From contig CAMCWF010000004.1 of assembly GCA_945882095.1 (NCBI GenBank), positions 102,939-166,938 on the forward strand: 64,000 nucleotides of DNA, given 5' to 3'. This document shows positions 56,033 through 61,202 of this stretch, piece by piece. How positions within the stretch are numbered: position 1 is the first letter of the stretch; each line of letters starts with the position of its first letter. The position numbers and the translations under genes are program-made. The notes under the pieces are model-generated. The model did no database searches and was not told the DNA's origin. It saw nothing but the letters and a program-made list of their open reading frames with translations. Origin of the DNA: Chryseobacterium gleum. Its GTDB lineage: Bacteria; Bacteroidota; Bacteroidia; Flavobacteriales_D; Crocinitomicaceae.

Positions 56033-56492
56033 TTGAGTGTTTCTAAAAACCCTTTTCTCACCTTGTCGAAATCTTTGTGTTGGCCAATCTGCGCATTGAG
56101 CCTTAGAAATAACAAATAAAACTTGATTTACAAAGGCAATCGCGGCAAAGGGGTGAGATGGATTCACTTGGAATGTATTTGCTACGTTATGAGACATCAA
56201 TTGTAGCTTTCTAAATTCCTAACCAATGACATTTCATTATATTTGGGAAGTGCAATTTTCCTACGCCAATAGTTCTAGATTTGGGATATGTAGCTACAGG
56301 TTTATAACGGGTTTCGAAAAGTTAGCAGACATTTTATAACGACTCGACAATTTAAAATGTTGACTATTTCTTTTTCACTGATTGGAACATTTTAATTTCA
56401 GGATATGCGATGATAGGAGCTTTTGTTATCGCTAATATTGCAGCCTGTATAGTAAAAATCGCCATCGGGAAGCTTCAAAACGTTGAGTTGAA
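56033..56492. other. 460-bp stretch with no confident gene; possible gene remnants
   Basis: Between the FkbM stop and the deacetylase stop I see no complete gene, RNA gene or repeat. A minus-strand open stretch of 70 codons (55988-56200) and a plus-strand open stretch of 45 codons without a good start (56356-56496) that encodes a hydrophobic end (IGAFVIANIAACIVKIAIG) may be fragments of disrupted genes. It is A+T-rich and marks the left border of the accessory region. Confidence 0.4.
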
Positions 56493-56496
56493 TTAA
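56356..56496 (+). pseudogene. Possible 3' remnant of a membrane-protein gene
   Basis: An open stretch preceded in frame by a stop, with no start codon before residue 17, encodes about 45 residues ending in a transmembrane-like helix. It overlaps the deacetylase stop by four bases. It may be chance; no family can be named. Confidence 0.2.
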
Positions 56497-57482
56497 GCCA
56501 CTTCATCCTCCATCCAACTTGAACGCGAGTAGGTTTTCTTTGGAATGATCAGCGTTTCTCTTTGTGGATGTTCACAAATGATACGAGCACAAGTCATGAG
56601 GGACTTTAAGTGAAGATCCAATACCGCGTCGTAGTTATCGGAGCGATATCCACCAAACAATGCCAACGTGACCGGAAGCGGTTTACCGATTGCAGCCGAG
56701 ATTTCGTTGACCCATTCGGAGAAAAGTTGCGCACAGAGAAGCCAGTGCTTGGTATCGCAGCCACCTCCGATGTCATCGTCCTCGTGTGAATCCGCCCCGT
56801 GAGCAAAGACCACATAGTGCAGTTTTCCAGCTTTGATCAGTTCTCCGACATGGGCTAAGCCTTTTTGGAAGGATGCAACATACGCTTCATTTGTCCCCGT
56901 GGGATTGACGTTGCATCCTTTCGGGATGGCGAGATCTATGGCAGGATGAAACCATCGGGAATCTTCGATGCTGTTGCCGAAGTGTCCGTCGAGATCGAAA
57001 TACGCGCCACTCACACCGAACTCTTCGTAGAGCTTAATCGCTGAAATGACTTGTCCGGAGAAGGTGCAGAATCCGCTTCCACGTTCCGGTTGTGCATGGT
57101 GCATTCCGGATACTGGAGCAAAACAAACGGTCTGCGGATGGAGAAGTGCGTGTTTTTTCGCTTCGTACAACGATGCGTTTGTGAATCCCACACTGTGGAC
57201 CAAGTTTTTGGACCATGGAAGAGCATTAGAACGATGGTTTCCTTCCCTGTTGAAGACATTGTGCACATAGGTTTTGGTGTGTGCTAATTCAAAGTCCTCT
57301 TTCGTTAGCGGCCTGAAATCCGATCGAAAACGAAACGCACTGGTGAGTCCTTTCTTTTTCATGCGCTGCATGAGTAGGTAAGGTTTCAATGGAGATTTGG
57401 AAAAGGACGAGGTTTGGATGTTGTCAAAACAAACTTGCTGCTCCGTGTAAAAAGTTAAAATACGCTTACTTCTTTTTTTCAT
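56493..57482 (-). CDS. HDAC-superfamily deacetylase-like protein
   Basis: Arginase/deacetylase-fold zinc amidohydrolase of the histone deacetylase/acetylpolyamine amidohydrolase/AcuC group. From ATG 57482 (329 aa) the expected active-site residues are in place: paired histidines 128-129 in GMHHAQPERGSGFC, zinc ligands Asp165 and His167 in FDLDGHFGN, the acidic third ligand in GADSHEDDDIGG (235-237), and the catalytic tyrosine 279 in LFGGYRSDN. The F in DGHFGN, where most relatives have H, and short loops make it a diverged member. Substrate unknown: polyamines, protein acetyl-lysine or an acylated small molecule. It diverges from the VWA gene across a 151-bp gap. Confidence 0.85.
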   Translation of the reverse strand: MKKRSKRILTFYTEQQVCFDNIQTSSFSKSPLKPYLLMQRMKKKGLTSAFRFRSDFRPLTKEDFELAHTKTYVHNVFNREGNHRSNALPWSKNLVHSVGFTNASLYEAKKHALLHPQTVCFAPVSGMHHAQPERGSGFCTFSGQVISAIKLYEEFGVSGAYFDLDGHFGNSIEDSRWFHPAIDLAIPKGCNVNPTGTNEAYVASFQKGLAHVGELIKAGKLHYVVFAHGADSHEDDDIGGGCDTKHWLLCAQLFSEWVNEISAAIGKPLPVTLALFGGYRSDNYDAVLDLHLKSLMTCARIICEHPQRETLIIPKKTYSRSSWMEDEVA

Positions 57483-57534
57483 TAGTGAGAGGGATTTAGT
57501 GAAACAATGAACGAATATCACTGCAAAGGTTTGT

Positions 57535-57542
57535 CAAAGTAA
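57535..57542 (-). promoter_or_regulatory. Possible deacetylase promoter -7 element (TTACTTTG)
   Basis: Seven of eight positions match TAnnTTTG on the minus strand, about 53 bp upstream of ATG 57482, close to the 12-bp palindrome. Confidence 0.3.
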
Positions 57543-57561
57543 TGCTATAGATTTCACTCCT

Positions 57562-57573
57562 TGCAAGCTTGCA
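57562..57573. promoter_or_regulatory. 12-bp perfect palindrome between divergent deacetylase and VWA genes
   Basis: TGCAAGCTTGCA is its own reverse complement and sits midway in the divergent gap, between the two candidate promoter elements. It could be a dimeric repressor's operator controlling both directions. It is only 12 bp, so chance is possible. Confidence 0.35.
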
Positions 57574-57602
57574 GAAAAGAAGAAATCGGTATAAAAAGAA
57601 GA

Positions 57603-57610
57603 AATATTTG
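57603..57610 (+). promoter_or_regulatory. Possible VWA operon promoter -7 element (AATATTTG)
   Basis: Seven of eight positions match TAnnTTTG, 24 bp upstream of the VWA start. Confidence 0.3.
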
Positions 57611-57633
57611 TCCAACAATTTAAAACAACCGTT

Positions 57634-58302
57634 ATGAAAAACAAAACAACGCTTTACCACTTTATCGTAGACCAAAGTGGATCAATGAAAGGAATGGAGT
57701 CCCAAACCATCGCAGGATTTAACACGCAATTGAAAACCATTCAAGAGCTCAAGCAAACGCACGTAGATCAAACATATCTATGCTCGCTTACCTTTTTTAA
57801 CCACGATGTGATCGATCGCATCCAACATAGTGACGTCGGACAGATTCAGGAATTATCCATCGAGACCTATGTCCCAAATGGAACGACTGCACTCCTCGAC
57901 GCGATTGGAAAATCGATTTACAGCATCAAGCAACGTTATGGTCAAGACATCGCGGAGGACAAAATGTCAGTTGTGGTCATCATCATCACTGACGGATATG
58001 AAAATACTTCCAAAATGTACACCTATCATGATGTGGCGCACTTAATCAAGGACTTAGATGAAACCGGAAAATGGACATTTAGTTTCCTTGGTGCGGACTT
58101 TGATGCTATACATACATCACACATGCTAAACATTCGAAAGGAAAACGTGATGAACTTTAGTAAAACTTCGTATACTGAATTTATGGGAGACGTAAGTGAT
58201 TCCATAAAAACCTATGCGGATGAAAAATCGAAAGGGAATTTGAAGCGCGATATTTTTGATGTTTTCAGCATTAAGGACCGTAGAAATAAAGAATCAAATT
58301 AA
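57634..58302 (+). CDS. Von Willebrand factor A domain protein with intact MIDAS
   Basis: A 222-residue protein almost entirely one VWA domain. The metal-ion-dependent adhesion site is intact: DQSGS at 13-17, the threonine in NGTTALLDAIG, and the aspartate in IITDGYENTS. There is no signal peptide or membrane helix, so it acts in the cytoplasm, unlike most adhesive VWA proteins. Intracellular VWA proteins commonly work as recruiting partners of AAA+ ATPases or of metal-dependent complexes, but no such gene is beside it. The last 40 residues are charged and helical. It is followed 14 bases later by the cysteine-pair protein. Confidence 0.87.
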   Translation: MKNKTTLYHFIVDQSGSMKGMESQTIAGFNTQLKTIQELKQTHVDQTYLCSLTFFNHDVIDRIQHSDVGQIQELSIETYVPNGTTALLDAIGKSIYSIKQRYGQDIAEDKMSVVVIIITDGYENTSKMYTYHDVAHLIKDLDETGKWTFSFLGADFDAIHTSHMLNIRKENVMNFSKTSYTEFMGDVSDSIKTYADEKSKGNLKRDIFDVFSIKDRRNKESN

Positions 58303-58316
58303 AGTAAAACTAGGTT

Positions 58317-59465
58317 ATGAAGGTACATCTCATTCGTGCATCCGGTTATCCCTTAGAGGATTTCAATAACGTGATCAACTTACTTCGTAAACATCGCGGA
58401 AGCATAGAATTTGTGCCTTCAGAGCCCATTGTTCTTCCCGATTCAGACATCTTGAAAGTCTTTGATGATAGAAAAGAATTTGAAAAGAAGGAGATGCCCC
58501 CTATTTTCTCCTTAAACAAAACTGTTTTAGCATTGGACGATTCTTCAAGTTATAGCTTTCCGCTGGAAGAATCTGTTTACACTTGGCAGCAGCTTTTCGG
58601 AGTTTGTACCAATTTTCGGAAGGAAAGCATGATACCGAAAGAAGACCATGTGATATTGTTAACGAATGAATCCAATGAACACAATTGGTTTGGAAGTTAT
58701 GATGAATCTTTGAAGAATTATTTCATTCAAACCAACCATTGGGGGTATTTCTTCGGAAATGATTTGGACAGTCGTTTTCCAATAGCTTATGAAGTGGCGG
58801 CGTGGATTTTACGAAGTATGATGTTTGCAGGGCAAGCAGAAACGCTAATGGCGTTACACAAGGAACCACGTGGTTGCATTATGGATTTCTGTATCGACAA
58901 GTCCCAAATTATTTTGAAAATGCGTACGGGTGATCTATGCCAAGAATGCATGAACATTCTTACGAATCGCGATGTCAACCGGAGTCATGCGCGACAGTTG
59001 TTTACGGTCATGGATGGTATTCGTGAGAATTTACTTTTTCGTCAACGTTCCAGTCTCTTGATGGAAAACAGCAGAATGGAAATCAGGGGTTTAAGCAAAC
59101 GAATCTTCCTCACAGATTTAGGTGACTTGGAGATCAATTTGAATCCAAAAGAGCGCGCACTTTACCTACTTTACCTAAATCATCCTGAAGGAATTATGCG
59201 CAGTCATTTGGTGGATCATAAAGTGGAGTTACGATCGTATTATGCGATGTTTAGTCATCAGGCAACGAACCAATCAATTGATGAGGCGATAGATCGTTTA
59301 ACGGATGTCACAGACAACAACATGAACGAAGTAATGGCGCGCATTCGTAAAAATTTTAAACAGGCCGTTGGTCACCAGCAATTCGAAGATTATGGTATCA
59401 TGGCTACTCCGGAAGGGAGACATAAAATACGTTTGAATCGTGAATTGGTGAAATTCATTCCTTAA
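58317..59465 (+). CDS. Unrecognised protein with two cysteine pairs and probable winged-helix C-terminus
   Basis: A 382-residue cytoplasmic protein I cannot place in a named family. Features: residues 1-170 mixed alpha/beta with acidic stretches; 181-211 holds His181, Cys187, Asp190, Cys192, Cys208 and Cys211 (GCIMDFC and LCQEC), arranged like a metal-binding site; 225-255 helical; and 265-360 reads as a winged helix of the response-regulator type (LEINLNPKERALYLLYL, then IDEAIDRLTD and ARIRKNFKQAV). It could be a metal-sensing transcription regulator, or an enzyme with a DNA-binding tail. It is second in a two-gene run after the VWA gene. Confidence 0.65.
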   Translation: MKVHLIRASGYPLEDFNNVINLLRKHRGSIEFVPSEPIVLPDSDILKVFDDRKEFEKKEMPPIFSLNKTVLALDDSSSYSFPLEESVYTWQQLFGVCTNFRKESMIPKEDHVILLTNESNEHNWFGSYDESLKNYFIQTNHWGYFFGNDLDSRFPIAYEVAAWILRSMMFAGQAETLMALHKEPRGCIMDFCIDKSQIILKMRTGDLCQECMNILTNRDVNRSHARQLFTVMDGIRENLLFRQRSSLLMENSRMEIRGLSKRIFLTDLGDLEINLNPKERALYLLYLNHPEGIMRSHLVDHKVELRSYYAMFSHQATNQSIDEAIDRLTDVTDNNMNEVMARIRKNFKQAVGHQQFEDYGIMATPEGRHKIRLNRELVKFIP

Positions 59466-59487
59466 ACCTTTATGAAAATCTATCTGG

Positions 59488-59967
59488 ATGAAAACTAAAG
59501 TATTGGCAATATTATTTATTTTTCCATTTTTAGGGTTGAGTCAAAGGATTGCCAATTCAGAAATTTTGCCGCGACAGAATTTTAACCATCTAACCAATAG
59601 CCCTACAACTTTGACTTGTGACAGTTTAGGTGTTTTCTGGGTAGTTTTCACGTCTTATATTAACAAAATGCCTATGGCTGACAATGCCAAACTAATCTGG
59701 AATTGTTGGATAGGACAAGGTGATGGACAGTTAATGGATAATGCCAATCCACCAGTTTGCGATAAATTACAAATCAAGAAGATTTATCTATTTTATGAAA
59801 AGGAAGTGTATGTTTTTTCTTATGGCTCTTCGGTAGGCAAGGAACCAATAAAAATATACACAACTCCTCTTATTGCTGTAATTGAATATTATGACAGTAT
59901 TGATCAAAAAACAGGCTACTTAAAATCGTCTGAAACTTCCTTTATTGGCTATGGGGGTGTAGACTAG
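59488..59967 (+). CDS. Small secreted protein, unknown
   Basis: A 159-residue protein with a signal peptide (MKTKVLAILFIFPFLGLSQ) and no recognised domain. Three cysteines are at about 45, 73 and 91. It starts 22 bases past the cysteine-pair protein's stop and may belong to that transcript, though being exported it probably does a different job. Confidence 0.6.
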   Translation: MKTKVLAILFIFPFLGLSQRIANSEILPRQNFNHLTNSPTTLTCDSLGVFWVVFTSYINKMPMADNAKLIWNCWIGQGDGQLMDNANPPVCDKLQIKKIYLFYEKEVYVFSYGSSVGKEPIKIYTTPLIAVIEYYDSIDQKTGYLKSSETSFIGYGGVD

Positions 59968-60020
59968 TTTGCCACTGCTTCGCAAAGCCACCATCGGTTA
60001 CAAAAGTTCATTCCTTGTTA

Positions 60021-60088
60021 TTTGCGGCGAAAAAAACATTAATCTCCGCATAAATGCGGCGAATAATCTGTATATTTACCGCATAAAT
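60021..60088 (+). promoter_or_regulatory. Operator-like array over the fic promoter
   Basis: A perfect inverted repeat CCGCAT-AA-ATGCGG lies at 60046-60059. Half-sites of the same word flank it: TTTGCGGCG at about 60021-60029 and ACCGCATAAA at about 60078-60087. The right half-site overlaps a TATATTTA promoter-like element (60071-60078, seven of eight to TAnnTTTG) 20 bp before the fic start. This is the layout of a self-repressed promoter; the Fic protein's own C-terminal winged helix is the likely repressor. Confidence 0.6.
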
Positions 60089-60097
60089 TAAAAGTTC

Positions 60098-61195
60098 GTG
60101 GCAAAGTACATTTATGAATATGCGAATTGGCCGGAGTTTTTCTGGCGAGAAAGGGACATCAGTGCGTTGTTTGGTGAGGTTCGTAACTTGCAGGGAAGAA
60201 TATTCGCTCAAATGAATATGCTTGGTTTTTCAGCCAAAGAAGAAGCTTCGCTTGCCACCATGACCTTGGATGTCTTAAAAACTTCAGAAATCGAAGGAGA
60301 GAACCTTGATTACGAACAAGTGCGATCATCCATTGCCAAAAGGCTCGGAATCAATGTTGGGGGCTATGTGCTTACACGGCGAAATGTGGACGGAGTTGTG
60401 GAAATGATGTTGGATGCTGCCCAAAATCATCAAAAACCCCTTACCCATGAAAGGCTTTTCAGTTGGCATGCGGCTTTGTTTCCGACGGGGTATAGCGGCA
60501 TGCTTAAAATAGATGTAGCTTGCTATCGAACAGAGGAAATGCAAATTGTTTCAGGTGCTTTGGGGAGAGAACGCGTGCACTACATGGCGGTTCCTGCAGC
60601 TAATGTAAAAGCTGAAATGGATACATTTCTTGCCTGGTTAAATACCGATCAAGGATTGGATCCCGTGATCAAATCCGCCCTTGCCAACTTTTGGTTTATC
60701 ATCATACACCCGTTCGATGACGGTAACGGAAGGATCGCTCGTGCCATCTCAGATTTGCTTTTGGCGCGCGCAGATAAAACTTCTGATCGATTCTACAGTA
60801 TGTCCAGTCAAATTATGCTTGAACGCAAACACTATTATGCGATGTTGCAAAAGGTTCAGCATAGCCATGGCGATGTTACCGAATGGATGCAATGGTTTTT
60901 GATGTGCCTTAAAAATGCGTTGTTGACAACCCAGGGCTCCTTGGAGAACATCCTTAGAAAGCATGAGTTTTGGAAAATACATGAGCACACCGAGTTGAAC
61001 GAACGTCAGAGAAAGATACTCAACAAACTTTTTGAAGATTTTGAAGGCAAATTGAAATCATCAAAATGGGCAAAAATCACAAAATGCTCTCCCGATACGG
61101 CGTTAAGAGACATAAAAGATTTGATGGAAAAAGGCATCTTACGTATGGATGAACAAGGCGGACGAAGCACAAACTACGAATTGCAAGCATTCTAA
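60098..61195 (+). CDS. Fic-domain protein with inhibitory helix and winged-helix C-terminus
   Basis: AMP-transferase-type Fic protein (365 aa) that would attach AMP or a related group to a target hydroxyl. The order is an N-terminal DUF4172-like domain (1-80) carrying an inhibitory motif TSEIEG at 62-67 that would block the ATP site, the Fic core with HPFDDGNGRIAR (His204) and the upstream flap, and a C-terminal winged helix (about 300-365, TALRDIKDLMEKGILR). With the inhibitor inside the same chain it is a class II Fic and not half of a toxin-antitoxin pair. The start is GTG 60098, giving the usual MAKYIYEYANWPEF opening. Confidence 0.9.
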   Translation: MAKYIYEYANWPEFFWRERDISALFGEVRNLQGRIFAQMNMLGFSAKEEASLATMTLDVLKTSEIEGENLDYEQVRSSIAKRLGINVGGYVLTRRNVDGVVEMMLDAAQNHQKPLTHERLFSWHAALFPTGYSGMLKIDVACYRTEEMQIVSGALGRERVHYMAVPAANVKAEMDTFLAWLNTDQGLDPVIKSALANFWFIIIHPFDDGNGRIARAISDLLLARADKTSDRFYSMSSQIMLERKHYYAMLQKVQHSHGDVTEWMQWFLMCLKNALLTTQGSLENILRKHEFWKIHEHTELNERQRKILNKLFEDFEGKLKSSKWAKITKCSPDTALRDIKDLMEKGILRMDEQGGRSTNYELQAF

Positions 61196-61202
61196 ACATT
61201 AA

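Noticed and set aside
55988..56200. Minus-strand 70-codon open frame at the FkbM end
   Set aside because: Overlaps the FkbM 3' end, has no promoter element or family match; at most a remnant, not called as a gene.
57634..58302. VWA gene as part of a tellurite-resistance (ter) locus
   Set aside because: No TerD-type, kinase or phosphatase genes are nearby.
60098..61195. Fic gene as a toxin-antitoxin pair
   Set aside because: The inhibitory motif is inside the same protein and no small antitoxin gene adjoins it.
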